Positions 33,935-45,567 of a stretch of 64,000 nucleotides of DNA are shown piece by piece. Origin of the DNA: Liriodendron chinense. Taxonomy: Eukaryota; Streptophyta; Magnoliopsida; Magnoliales; Magnoliaceae. Location: contig ML058507.1 of the NCBI GenBank assembly GCA_003013855.2, positions 3,782,001 to 3,846,000 of the forward strand. The letters are read 5' to 3'. The notes under the pieces are model-generated. The model was not told the origin of the DNA and made no database searches. It saw only the letters and a program-made list of their open reading frames with translations. The translations under genes were made by a program, and so were the position numbers. How positions within the stretch are numbered: position 1 is the first letter of the stretch; every line of letters starts with the position of its first letter.

Positions 33935-35627
33935 ATGGTTTGGGCTTAGGCTGAACCTAAAGTGGCCCAAACCCAACCCATTGCCATCCCTACGTGTGAG
34001 ATTAGAGCTTTTGGTACGGTCGAATTGGAGATAACGGTTAGACCAACATTGAAACCGGAACTCAAGGCTGTCCACCGTTGAGCTATGTGCTAGAGTCATG
34101 GATTTAAGACTCAGCTACTCTCACTGACTCATCCAGTCTTGAGTTGAGTGGTGACTCAGCCAGGTGGAAGTGACTTGTCCCGGTACCATTGGTGTCGAAC
34201 CGGATAAGGTCTGACTGAGTCTGGGTTGACTCAGACGAGCTGCGCTCAAGCCTTAAAACTATGGCCAGAATCCCCAACTCAGGACCCGGATGTATGCTTA
34301 CCTGAGTGCGTGTGTTGCAGATGGGCCTTTAAAAAAGAAAGAAGAAGAGCTGGACCTCTTATACGGTAGGGCTCGACTTTGGTCCTCTCATACATGGACC
34401 AAAACGGGGCAGCAAAATGGACTGATCATGTGATCCTAACCGTCCAACTGAAAGACTTAAAAGGATAACAAATGAAATGTTAAAAAGAAAGTGTGATCCT
34501 TAATGGGCTCATTCGAGAACTTTAGTGGCATGGTCCATCACCTGTAGGCCCACTAGATGAGCGGTCCAGCTCTCTTGCTCCATGTCACATGTGAACGAAC
34601 AGGAAGTGTCCAACAAGGTGATCGTACCCCATCCGACACCATCGTGTTATTTGGGCCATAAACTCAAGTCAATTCTGAGAACTAGGGCTTGAAAATACTG
34701 GCTCATTTTGAATTTTCGGCCATAAAATATGCCAATCGTACTGATTACATGCAAATGGTCCAAGACATGTGCTTAAGATGGGCCTCAATTGATAAAGCGT
34801 TTATTTTCATTTTTCCTTCAACAAGTTACATCAGACGCCCCACTGATCTCCAACAAGAAACTAGGGGCCCACCCACCCAGGGATCGCTGAAAGACGCCGC
34901 TTTCCAATATTAGCCATCAATGTTTCTTGGCCAGGAGATTTTCCATCAAAGCCGGGCATGACCCTCTCTTCGTCGATGGTTTCGAGCCTCTTCTCTGAAG
35001 TGGACCTCCGTTCGATCACGATCATGCGCGACGGTGCTGTCTCCAGAGCCTGCCACGTGGCGCTCAGGATTTTTGACATATGTTGGCTGATAAGTAACTG
35101 AGGATGACGATGATGATATTGTTGAGGACAAATATAATGAGATTGGATTTATATAAGGATTAGCAAAAAAGAATAGAGTGCAAGTTGTGTACTACTAGTG
35201 GAGTGTAGTAGGCCCACTTGATTATTTGTGAGAATCCCCACCGTTCATTTGATTCTTTGAGGAATCATGCAGTCCTCATGTGTCCCAATGCACGCAATCC
35301 GTACAACTTGGTGCTTAGGTTTGCTGATCCAATTGTCTCTATTGGAGGGAGGATGCTTTCCTAGATGCCTAGTAGTGGAGGAATCTATCCTCTATCAGTG
35401 ACTTCCGTATAGATGATGGTCACGAAAAGAGAGCAACGGTCCCAATAAAAAGGCCCATGGATTGGATGGCTAGGATCTTATCATGGGGAAAACTTTTGGG
35501 GCATTCGCTATCTACGTGAGGCCGACCTATCAATGGTTTGGCAGTCAAACCACAGGGCCCTGCTTGTGTTAACTGGGTGGATCATTAATAGTTCTGGTAG
35601 ACAATGGGCCGTGCCTGGCCAGGCAAA
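33935..35627. other. Intergenic, no gene seen
   Basis: Low-coding sequence with short unrelated ORFs. Words such as GCCCAAACCCAACCCATTGCC at 33970 are typical of decayed hAT-type MITEs but no paired end was found. Confidence 0.5.
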
Positions 35628-36178
35628 ATGATGCTACTGGAAGGTACTGCTCTGTGGGCTCCACCATGATGTATTTGTTTTATCCACACCGTCCATTCAT
35701 TTTTTTTTTTCAAATCATTTTAGTTCGACCCAAAACGTGAGTTAGATCCAAATCTCAAGTCAAATCATTTTAGTTCGACCCAAAACGTGAGTTAGATCCA
35801 AATCTCAAGTGGACCACTCCAAAGGAAAGAGTGGTGACTGAATGGCCACTATTAAAAACTTCTTGAGGCCACAAAAGTTTTGGACGAAGCTGATATTTGT
35901 GTTTTCCCTTCATCCAGATCTGTGTTACCTAATCAACAGGTTGGATGGAAAGTAAACATTACGGTAGGCTCTAGTAAGTTTCTAATGGTGGGCGTTCAAT
36001 CACTACTGTTTTCTTGTGGTATGGTCCACTTGAGATTTGGATCTATCTCATTTTTGGGCTCATGCTATAAACTTATCTGTAAAAATAGATGGGCAAAGTG
36101 GAAAAAATACATATATCATGATGGCCCCAAATTGAACCGTTCAGTAGCCACCTCGCTACTGGCAGCGCCAGTAGGCAA
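35628..36178. mobile_element. Fold-back (long inverted repeat) element 1
   Basis: The left arm (from about 35628, through CTCCACCATGATGTATTTG) is the reverse complement of the right arm (to about 36178, through ATACATATATCATGATGG). Pairing runs through most of the 550 bp, including the AAATCTCAAGTGGACCA word and its complement near 36024. Arms have diverged. The 131-residue ORF over the right half is not credible as a gene. Ends approximate. Confidence 0.7.
35711..35810. repeat. Exact 50-bp tandem duplication
   Basis: 35711-35760 and 35761-35810 are identical at all 50 positions. Inside the left arm of fold-back element 1; the right arm has only one counterpart. Confidence 0.95.
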
Positions 36179-36378
36179 TCAACGTTCTTTTAAAACTCCG
36201 GTCGTGAACCAATCCAGGCCATCCCTAATCAAATCACACGCACACACACGTACCCCAGAGGTGGGAATGGGCTAAGCGGCCCAGCACTGTAGGGCCAGCA
36301 TTTGGGCCCTAAAACTTGGGCTGAGAGCTGGGCTTGAAATCTAGGCCCAATGATAAATGACCTGGCTTAGCCTGTTGG

Positions 36379-36987
36379 TAGAGCTGGGCACGGGTTGACT
36401 CGACTCGTCCGAACCGGTTAGACTCGACTCGAACCGATCTGATAAGAACAAATGGACCTGAATCGGGTATTCTATATAGGATCCGAATCTAGATCGAGTC
36501 GGGTCCAAATTCCACCTTAATTGAATTGACTCGACTTGAAATCCAATTCGAAATGGATATGATTCGATCCGAAACCCGATTTGAATTGGGTTCGGGTATA
36601 AGTTAAAAATAAGTAAAAAAGTTTACCTTTACCTTTTTACACAACCCGACGACACCTGCTATTGTGCTGCTCTGCCCATCTCCTCCTACTCTGACTCTGG
36701 GACTTGGAATTTTAATGATTATTTTGCCATTTTTAAAAAAATATTTTTTGGATTTTTTTGGCCATTTTCAGATTTTTTTTTGAATTAATAAACAAACTCG
36801 ATTCAACTCGGTACTTGTGATCGGGTCGGACTCGGATTGGATCAGACTTGGCTGACTCGGTTCGGATCGATTTAGGCCTGACTGACTCGGTACCGAATCC
36901 GATTCGACTCAGTTGAGGCCCTTTCCTTGGCCGGATTGAATCAAGACAGCCCAAACTCGATCCGACTCGACTCGATGCCCACCTCTA
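36379..36987. mobile_element. hAT-like MITE
   Basis: Exact 8-bp target duplications CCTGTTGG (36371-36378 and 36988-36995) and terminal inverted repeats TAGAGCTGGGCA and TGCCCACCTCTA. Subterminal ACTCGACTCG words repeat many times in inverted orientation. 609 bp, no transposase. Confidence 0.85.
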
Positions 36988-36995
36988 CCTGTTGG

Positions 36996-37439
36996 CCTTA
37001 TGTCAATCACACTTATAAAAAAAGGAATTGATAGTTAATAGACAACTGTTGAAAAGTTAACACTGAGTCATTTTCTGGTGAAACGGACTTACACGACCTA
37101 TTATGCTGGTTGAGTTCACCTCAGATGGCTCGTTACAGTAGGAATTCATATGCCGTGCATCCCGTAATGATATTTGAATCAAAAGTTATGGTTGATTTGT
37201 GATCCGCACTTTGAACGACAATTTCTCCCTATCCGGAATGAATTTCTTCAATGTGGACATACTCATGGATCAGTTTTGTTATGCCCTATGTAGAACTGAG
37301 CCCGGATTAGACGGATTACGTTCACTTCCATTTGAGTTTCTTTCGGTCCAACTATGTCAAGAATAGGTTTGTGACCCACTCTACATCAGAAAGCACTACA
37401 TCTGTGGCAGATTAAAGCCAGGAAAGCCATGTACGTGCT
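36996..37439. other. Intergenic, no gene seen
   Basis: No recognisable protein or terminal repeats. It leads into the copia gag remnant. Confidence 0.5.
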
Positions 37440-38110
37440 GAAGACAACAGAAAGGAACTCTTAGAGCACATTTAGAAAACTGATACGCTAACATCATCTT
37501 AAGATACACTAACATATCTCTTTGTCAAAACAAATGATGCTCGTCTCTAGTTTTTGGAAAATGAGCTTGTAATGGTTACACAAGGGTCAATGACAATTGG
37601 CCAATATTGTATGAAAGTAAAAATTCTCTGTAATGAGATCTCCCAAGTCAATCTAGATTTATGGGGTTAGTGAAGCTAGGACGAGGTGCATTATTGCTCG
37701 AGGATTAAGACCCGAGTATAATAGGTTCATGATGGCCATTGAGGGTTGGTTTACTCAGCCATCTCTTGTAGAGCTCGAGAGCTTGTTGGCAAATTAGGAA
37801 ACTCTGGCCAAACAAATAGCCAGTGTTTCAGTAAAAGATGAAGAAGAAGCACTCTTTATTTGAAAGGAAAAATCTATCACGAGAACAAAGAAGGTAGAAA
37901 CTGTCGAGGCTAAAACGCGAAAATGAAATTCTTGAATAGGGAGAGCTTCACAAAACAACACAGATGGTAATCGACAACAAAGGAGTTCACACCAAAAACA
38001 TCGGATGTTATAATTATGGCAAGATGAGTCACTTTAATTGTGATTATAGACTATGAAAGAAAAAGACAAATGAAGGAAATTTGGAGACCACAATGAGTCA
38101 CCAGAGCAAG
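37440..38110 (+). pseudogene. Ty1/copia gag remnant
   Basis: In broken plus-strand frames: VTQGSMTIGQYCMKVKILCN near 37575-37630, then RGLRPEYNRFMMAIEGWFTQPSLVELESLLAN near 37700-37800, then a zinc-knuckle remnant CYNYGKMSHFNCDY near 38008. This is the order of copia (UBN2-type) gag. At least two in-frame stops (after SLLAN and ALFI) and several frame changes occur. The zinc knuckle has lost its second cysteine (Tyr). It is not followed by protease or integrase; an LTR-A fragment begins about 40 bp later. Confidence 0.75.
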
Positions 38111-38149
38111 ATAGAAAAAGATTGGGAAGTCCCGGTCAGGTTCATGACC

Positions 38150-38690
38150 AATAGCATTAGGGTTTAAGGCTAAGATGCTTCATACCTTTGAGGTAGAGAT
38201 CCCGGTCCTATTTATAGGGTGTGAAGGTAATTTTGGAGAGTAAGATCCTTTTAAGATACGTTTGGGAGAGTCTCAGTTTTAGTAGGATTGTCCCCCTAAT
38301 CGTGTCGGAGTGGTATGACGGTAAATCCTGGACTATTAAGATCTCTATGAGTACCTCAGATTGACCATGAAAGGCGGTCGTTCGACCATAATTGATGAGC
38401 TCGGTGTCTGAGCTCATTCACTTTGGTCTGTGTCGAACTAGAAACCTACCTCAAGTGAGATGAGGTCCTAGGGGTGCGCACTTCCTGAGAGGAGTGATGT
38501 CAATAGGTCATCGGTCCTCGGTCTTAACCGGTGACCGAGCTATGCTCATGCACTGCTTTCTGCAGTTGTAGAGGTTAATAGGGGTCATTGTCGTATCGCC
38601 TCAGCTCGGGACTAATACTTGGGCCTTTGGAATGAGTTTCTTCTCATTTGTGGGCTAGCTTGGAATTCCCCCATAATAATTCACATCCTT
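38150..38690 (-). repeat. Truncated LTR of family A
   Basis: From about 38150 the sequence follows LTR A (CTAAGATGCTTCATACCTTT-like, then CCTATTTATAGGG) and continues through the part missing at 31080, to ...GGGCTAGCTTGGAATT near 38660. The first ~200 bp of the LTR are absent. It is a third copy of the family in this window. Confidence 0.65.
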
Positions 38691-39865
38691 GTTTCTCTTC
38701 TTCCACAAGTTTGGGTCATATTTCTCTCCTTCTTGATTCTTTTTCTTGTAAGATTTTATTATTTTGAATCACCTTTTGTCCTTTTAGTTTTTTCTTTCTT
38801 CATATACAAGCTTATGATTCTTCCTTTTGATGGCTTCCTATAATTTCAGTTTTTTTTTTCCATAGAGTTTTTCCTCAAATATTTAAACTCGTCTATATAA
38901 TTATTGATTTTTCTTTTGTTTGAGTATCTTAATTTTTTTTTTTTTTTTTGAAAATTCTTATTTTGGATACGTGAAATTATTTCCTTCTCATTTCGAGTAC
39001 TTTGAGTTTAGTCTTGCTTTAAGAAGGACCATTTTCTTTTCCCTTTTGACTTAAGAGGTTCTCTTAACTATTCTTACTTGATTCCTAAGGTCTAGGTTCG
39101 TTCATTTTGTTGTTAGCTTCATTTGGTGTTGATTCTTTTGTTGATTATGTTAAATTTTGAACTTTAACATTATCTTTCTTAAATTTATCCTTCGCACCTG
39201 AATCTTGTATATTTTCTTGGATCATGGATGTATTCTTATATTATATAATTTCTTTTACATTGTTAATTCCTCTTTTGAAATCATGGCTGAGTAAAGATTA
39301 TTGTTAAGTTTGTCAATTCATGAAATCTACATGCACCATGATCATGGTGTGCTTGAAATTTAATTTGTTAGGCTGCTTATAATCATGGAGTGCTTAGAAA
39401 TTGAATTACTTGCATCATCATGGAGTAATTGAAATTTGATTTGGATATTTAGAAATTAAAATTGTGAATAGTTGAAATTGTTTGATTGAACGGCGGATCG
39501 GTGAGTATGTCAGGATTGCTCATTGGCTTGCATGTCGGGATTGTATGCCTCGTTGGACCCGTTAAGTGAGCTGTCAGAATTGCAAATGGTTCCTAATGTC
39601 TAGAGCCATGTGAGATCTTGTTGCTTCGTTGGATCGGTGAGCATATCGGGATTACTCATTGACGTGCATGTTGAGATTGTAAAATGTTTTTAATGTCAAA
39701 GCCATGTGGGATCTTGAAAAAGTAAATAAATTGAAATTAAGTACACGCCTAACTGGACTGGTTAGGTGAATACGTCAGGATTATAACATGTTCCTAATGT
39801 TTAGAGCTATGAAAGTTAATGGAAAACTAGTTAAATTGAATTTGTTTATGATGTGATATACAATT
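38691..39865 (+). repeat. Left part of a C-like LTR in plus orientation (C')
   Basis: Words at 39480-39800 (TTCCTAATGTCTAGAGCC, GGTTAGGTGAATACG) are the reverse complement of the repeat type in LTR C. The sequence seems to continue at 44025-44154 and 57674-58070, where it ends TTAGAGCGTGACA, the reverse of the LTR-C start. No left terminus was found. The T-rich sequence at 38691-39010 may not belong to it. Confidence 0.45.
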
Positions 39866-40018
39866 TGTTGGGGCTCAAAATTTCACCAATGATAAAATAA
39901 TGTGCAACGGTCCATCTACGATGATTCAGATCGATTCCAAGACGAAAAACACCCGAAAAGTGTGATCGGACGCCAGCGCAGCCCTAACCTGCACAGTCAT
40001 GACCAAAATCTACGAATA

Positions 40019-40680
40019 TCATTTCAGAGCGGAACTAGAATTGCCACCAAATGATCCAGAATGCTCAGAAAACCTTAACCAGCAAGTTTGAGTTTCGCGC
40101 GATGCATATTATTACTTGCGCGCTTCTAAATGCATTTTGTCCTGATTTGATTCGACTATAGGGGCCCGGAAGCCTATAAATGATATTTCTAAAGGGAACT
40201 GGACATGCATATTTCCGTTAAATGGTCCAAATTGTCCAGAAACCCTGAAGTATCAAGTTTGAAAGTTACACATCGCATATTTTTACTTGCACGCACCGAA
40301 GTGCGTTTTACCCTTGTTTGGATCCGACAATAGGGACCCGGAAGCCTGCAAATGCTATTTTTTAAGAGAACTGGATATGCTTATTGCCGCGAAATGATAT
40401 GAAATGTCCAGAAACCCTTAAGTATCAAGTTTGAAAGTCACGTGGCGCATATCTTTACCTGCGCGCACCAAGTGCGTTTTACCCCTGTTTGTATTTGACT
40501 GTAGGAGCCCAGAAGCTTATAAATGCTATTTCAGAATGGAACTGAACATGCGTATTGACGCCAAATGATCCAAAATACCCAAAAAACCTTTAACTCCCAA
40601 ATTTGAATGCCGTACTGTGTATACTTTGACCTACGCACATCGAAGTGCGTTTTGCCCGTTTAAAGCCGATCGGGAGGGTC
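40019..40680 (+). repeat. 171-172-bp tandem array in LTR F
   Basis: Marker AAATGATCC or close variants recur at 40049, 40220, 40392 and 40563, so the spacing is 171, 172 and 171 bp. Each unit carries a GTGCGTTTT-like word and a CTATAAATG or decayed TATA-like word. Units differ by roughly a quarter of positions by eye. Confidence 0.8.
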
Positions 40681-40861
40681 CAAATTGGGAAGGAACTACC
40701 AAAATTCACAACAGTTGATCATCCCTACCCTACCTCATTCGTTTCATAGCCCGATGAGAGGCTTAAAGTGCTTTGGCGTCAGTGACTTCAGTCTCCGAAA
40801 AGGTACTTGTCCTCTGGACAGTCAGAGCCTGAAATTTGGAAAATATTCTTAAGTGTTGGGA

Positions 40862-41510
40862 ACATGCATACACCACAAGAAGGACATGCACATGCCATAA
40901 GGAGACATGCGCCCATGCCCCTACCACATGCGCATGAGAGCCCTATCTCTTCTCTTTTCAAATTACAAAAATTTAAAAAATGGCTAAGTGTGGCCACATG
41001 CACCCACCACAAGAGGCACATGCGCCCACACCAGGCCACATGCGCCCACCTCCATATGACATGCTCATGGATCCTCTCCACAAATACATATTTTTGGTGG
41101 ACTTGGGACCTGATTAACCTGCTATAATAGCACTCACTCGATGAGAGAGGGATTTCTTCATTTTTTTGAGAGGGCCATTAAAGCACTGCAAGAGGTAGAA
41201 CTCTCGCCGGAATCCTCGCTGGAAAGGGGCATCCGCCCACTTTCTTGAAAGTTTGAAATCCACTAAGTAGAGAGGGCACATGTGCCTGGGAGAGGCCACA
41301 TGCGCCCATCTCCCTTCTATTTTCTCTCTCCCCTCATTCCCTCATACAACATGCACCCAAGGGGCAGCACATGCGCCCACCTCCCTTCCCTTCTCTCTCC
41401 CTTCTCACACTTTTGGCCACATGCGCTTGGGGTAGGGTCACATGCGCCCACTCCAGGGCACATGCGCCCACCACTTTATAACATGAGCCTAATCCACCTC
41501 CCATGCGCTC
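40862..41510 (+). repeat. Cluster of ACATGCGCCCA words
   Basis: The 11-mer occurs seven times exactly, with about nine close variants, at irregular spacing. Short ORFs across it are artefacts. Confidence 0.75.
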
Positions 41511-41776
41511 AGACGCTGGTTGGGACTTGAGATTTTCCATGGTATGGCCCGCTCCGATTTGGCCCACCTTTTGATCAAACTAGCTCCCTTGGACACACAA
41601 CGATGATATTTATCCATCCCCCGGATCGGATTCCCCAATGGTCGATGTTAAATGGCCCAAATCACTGATTTGATAAAAAATGACCAACACTAAGGCTAAA
41701 TTCGCCAACTCAGAAATTCATCCGAAAGATAGGGAAATGACTGAATTAAGAAGAATCGAGCGGAATTTGACCAACG

Positions 41777-41778
<2 letters not shown>

Positions 41779-41827
<49 letters not shown>
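41779..41827 (+). repeat. (GA)n microsatellite in LTR F
   Basis: 49 bp of uninterrupted GA. Confidence 0.98.
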
Positions 41828-41829
<2 letters not shown>

Positions 41830-41920
41830 ATCTTCTCCATGACATGACACACCATAATCATGCATCGCAACGATGTTATCAGACATTAGGATTCTCGAAT
41901 ACTCTAATTAAGTAATAAAT

Positions 41921-42360
41921 AGGCCCTGTACTTAGCCATTTTTAGCCAGGGAAGTGCCCTGTTGGCTTGGAAATCGACTAATGTCAAGTGAAACGAAATG
42001 TGATCGCACTGACGCCAAAGTGAATACAACATCATTATGATCCTTGTGAACATGATCCATCACTGTTCGAAGATGATCGCGATCATTATTCACCGAATAC
42101 TTCGATCAGACCGTAAAACAGGTCCAGTACTTAACTATTTTTAGCCCTGGGAAGTGCCCTGTTGGCTCAGAAATCGGCTAATGCCAAGTGAAACTAACTG
42201 TGATCTCAAAGACGCTAAGGCAAAGCTAATGTCCTCATGCTATAAAACAACTGAGTCAAACATTCACAGAGTATCGATCCCTATCATTTATTAGAAATCG
42301 GAGTAAACGGGCGCCTGTCAGACCCGATACTTAGCTATTTGCAAGCACCGGAAATGGCCA
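41921..42360 (+). repeat. ~200-bp tandem array in LTR F
   Basis: The word series CTGTACTTAGCC, GGGAAGTGCCCTGTTGGC, CTAATG.CAAGTGAAAC recurs from 41921 and 42121, with a shorter diverged copy from about 42321. Confidence 0.7.
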
Positions 42361-42784
42361 ATCCAGTCCATCGAACTTAAACTTTTCGAGGAAATTTAGC
42401 CGACACAGCTTCTCTCAATAACCAAATCGTTCGAAATATCGATTATCAATAATGATGTGGTCGAATTAAAGATACACATAAAGCAGATTAACGAAATCAA
42501 ATGTATGATTCACTCAGTGCACTAAACATCAAGCATAAGTGTAATCTTCTCTCGAGCATGCAATCAAGCATATTTACTTTGTGCTCTTTGCATCCATTAC
42601 ATGAATTGTATTCATCTCGGATCGAAATACGAAATTAAATCAAAGGGACTATGGTTATCAGCGAAAGCTGTAATAAAAAAGTTCCAAAACATCTGAAATA
42701 CTTCATTATGAATTATCATCGCTATGACCATGCACGTCCCATCCAAAGCAGGATCCGTCAGTTGAGTAGCTAAGGTAATAGTGG

Positions 42785-43412
42785 TGTCTCTTCAAGTAGT
42801 CACCCGTCTACAGAGACGGTTTATGACGCTGTGTTGTACCACCCAATAGCCATAAATGTGTCTTCAAGTGATCACCCGTCCACAGAGACGGTCAATGACA
42901 CTATGTCATACCATTTGGCAGCTATAAATGTGTCTTCAAGTGGTCACCCGTCCACAGAGACGGTCAATGACACTATGTCATACCATTTGGTAGCTATAAT
43001 GCGTCTTCGTGAAAATCACTCACCAACAGAATGGTCAGTGACACTGTGTTGTACCACTTAGCAGTTATGATGTATTCTGAAAGTCACTCACCGACAGAAA
43101 CAGTCAGTGACACTGTGTTATATCATATGACAGTCGTAATATGCCTTCCGGTGGTCACTCATTCGCAGTAACAAATAATAGCACTGTGTTAAGCACGCCA
43201 ACTATGACGTGTCTTCCTGAAAGTCACTCACCAATAGAAATGGTCAGTGACACTGGTTGCACTAAATGGAAACCATGGCGTGTCTTCCTAAAAGTCACTC
43301 ACTAACAGAAACGGTCAGTGACATTGATTGCACTACATGAGAATGGTGGCATGTTTTCCTGAAAGTCATTCTGTCCACAGAGGCGACCGATGACACTGTG
43401 ATACATGACTTG
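42785..43412 (+). repeat. ~71-bp tandem array, nine units, in LTR F
   Basis: Units begin TGTCTTC and carry AAGTCACTCACC..CAGAAACGGTCAGTGACACTG-like cores. The first three are very similar to each other and the last six form a second subfamily. Confidence 0.85.
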
Positions 43413-44024
43413 GCAAAAATCTTAGTTGAGTTCTAGTTGCTACTCAACTAGGAACACCTGAAAGAACATATGACAGGCATTTAACTTGTCTAAACTATGG
43501 CTCAGTCCATAAGAAATTCGAAACTTGATCTCTGCGACCATGAACTCAAAATCATAGTCCTGACACTCTAAATTACTTACTTGATCTATCCAGACTTCCT
43601 CCATAATATTCCACCAATTGTATAACTACCTTCATAGTGGAATCTTGTCACTTTGTGCCGTGGTTTTCTCCCGTAAGGGTTTCCACGTAAAAATCTCTGT
43701 GTTGTTTGTGATACATTTTATTTATAATTATGCTCTTTTAATGCTTTATTTAATCCATCTATGATGTATGCATACATTTACTTTTGCCTTCTAATCAAGG
43801 GTGATCATCCATTGATGTAATTAAGGGTTTGTGACAAGTATCACAGCCTGTAATGTAAAAGATCTCGGAATCTCTGAAATAAAATTCACCTTACAATATC
43901 TTTTCTCAGTGTGTACTTTATGATTGCTTATGATTGTCTATGAATGTCTCTACACTCAGGATCCCCAGATCAATGAAATAAAGGAAAAACTGTCGATGAG
44001 CATTTTTCTAGTTTTAACACAATT

Positions 44025-44159
44025 GTATACATTATTGCATTCATAACATTGTGGTATCATGGTTCATTCATAACATCATGGTATGGATTTCATTCATGAC
44101 ATTATTCCGTTCAGATCTTGTTTAATTTCCATCTTTCATTGATCCTTTCCATTTAGTAT
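44025..44159 (+). repeat. Middle part of the C-like LTR (C')
   Basis: 135 bp between the LTR-F target duplication and the Athila-like element. CATAACATCATGG words resemble, in reverse, 10790-10860 of LTR C. Includes the AGTAT target duplication (44155-44159). Confidence 0.4.
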
Positions 44160-44539
44160 TGCTACAATCCGAAGATTGCACACCCAAGTGCAGGTAGCGA
44201 AGTAGTAAAATACTCGGTAAGACCGAGGTCGATCCACAGGGATTGGGGTTAAGAACACTTAGAGGAATTAGTTTAGGTGAGTGAGATGAAATCTGGTTTA
44301 TCCACGAGAGTGGAGCAAGTTGTGTGTGGTGAAAGACAAAAATAGAAAAGGGGCTAAGGCATCAGGGATCCACCTTTGATTCATTCACAAGATTCGATTC
44401 GTTGGTCCAACTATAACTCAACTGGAATTGAATAAAGATTCATTCCAACCGGAAGATAAAACAGTTAAACTATTTGCATATTTCATAAAAGATGGTGATC
44501 TGAACCGATTGATTTGACCAGTGAAGCACTCGTTAGTTG

Positions 44540-44960
44540 ATCGCAGGGAATTCCAAGCATCCACTGTGCCCGGAGTCGACAATGGATCAAGGAATTGTAC
44601 AGATCAACTACTTTGCCAACAAGTCAACCGATAAGATCACAATTCATACGATCAAATGCATACTTACAAGATAGGAGGCTTTGATTGACCGATCCAACCG
44701 TTAAGATCTCATCTATCGATCGCAGGGAATCCAAAGCATCCAATGTGCCCGGAGTCTACAATGGATCAAGGGATTTTACAGATCGATGACTTTACCTGCA
44801 CTAGCTCGATGACCGTAGGGAATCCAAAGCATCCAACGTGCCCGGAGTCGACGATGGATCAAGGGACTTTATCGATCATGAACTAGCTAATTGGTGTGCA
44901 AGGGATCCCAAGCATCCAACGTGCCCGGAGTCGACGATGGATCAAGGGGCTTGCACAACA
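44540..44960. repeat. Four imperfect ~70-100-bp modules in the Athila-like LTR
   Basis: GCATCCA.(T/C)GTGCCCGGAGTC plus ATGGATCAAGG recurs near 44560, 44740, 44835 and 44910. The same series is at 54900-55320 in the other LTR. Spacing is irregular. Confidence 0.75.
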
Positions 44961-45492
44961 ATAGCGTCCGCCGAGGTGGATAACCGAACCAATCAACCAA
45001 AGAAAACTCCAACATTCACACACCAATGTTAAACCAAAAGAACCATATCTTGCAAATTTCTTCAAAGGCTTCACCCCTAGCCTTAGCTAGAGGTTTAGCC
45101 AACCATGCTACAATGGAAGACTAAATTCTCTACAAAAGAGAAAACTACTCTACACTACAAAAGAAAGAAAGAAAACTAAAGAAGAGAAGAGAACTCTTGG
45201 ATGGGATGATGAGAATGAGAGGGAGAGGTGCTTCTTTTATAGCCTCATGAGAAGCTCCCAAGCCTAGGTGGCACTCTAAAAGTTTCGTTAGGTTTGGGAA
45301 GGGAGTTAGGCTTGGAGTGCCCAAAGCAAACTTTGCTTTTAGGTTTGGGCTTGGAGTTAAGCTTGGAGTGACATGTGGCAAGAAAAGTACTCCAATCCTA
45401 GGTGTCACTCCAAGCCTAAAGCAAACTTTTCTTTTAGGTTTGGGCTTGGAGTGAGGCTTGGATGATGAGGTGGCATTCCATGCCTTACACAT

Positions 45493-45503
45493 GTGTGGGG
45501 AGA

Positions 45504-45564
<61 letters not shown>
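45493..45564. repeat. GA/GATA microsatellite, left Athila-like LTR
   Basis: GA run with three interspersed GATA units. The right LTR has a pure GA run at 55861-55920 at the same place. Confidence 0.95.

Positions 45565-45567
<3 letters not shown>

Larger units (their letters stand above)
39866..44019 (+). repeat. Solo LTR F, 4.15 kb
   Basis: It starts TGTTGGGGCTC and ends TTTTAACA, with exact target duplications CAATT at 39861-39865 and 44020-44024. No gag-pol sequence lies between, so it is a solo LTR. It holds at least three tandem arrays and a GA microsatellite. Near the 3' end (about 43655-43710) the GTGGTTTTCTCCCGTAAGGG word and CCACGT resemble the end of plant copia LTRs. The family is not identified. 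Confidence 0.75.

Noticed and set aside
35880..36275. 131-codon ORF
   Set aside because: Right arm of a fold-back element; inverted counterpart on the left arm is not open and no domain is recognisable.
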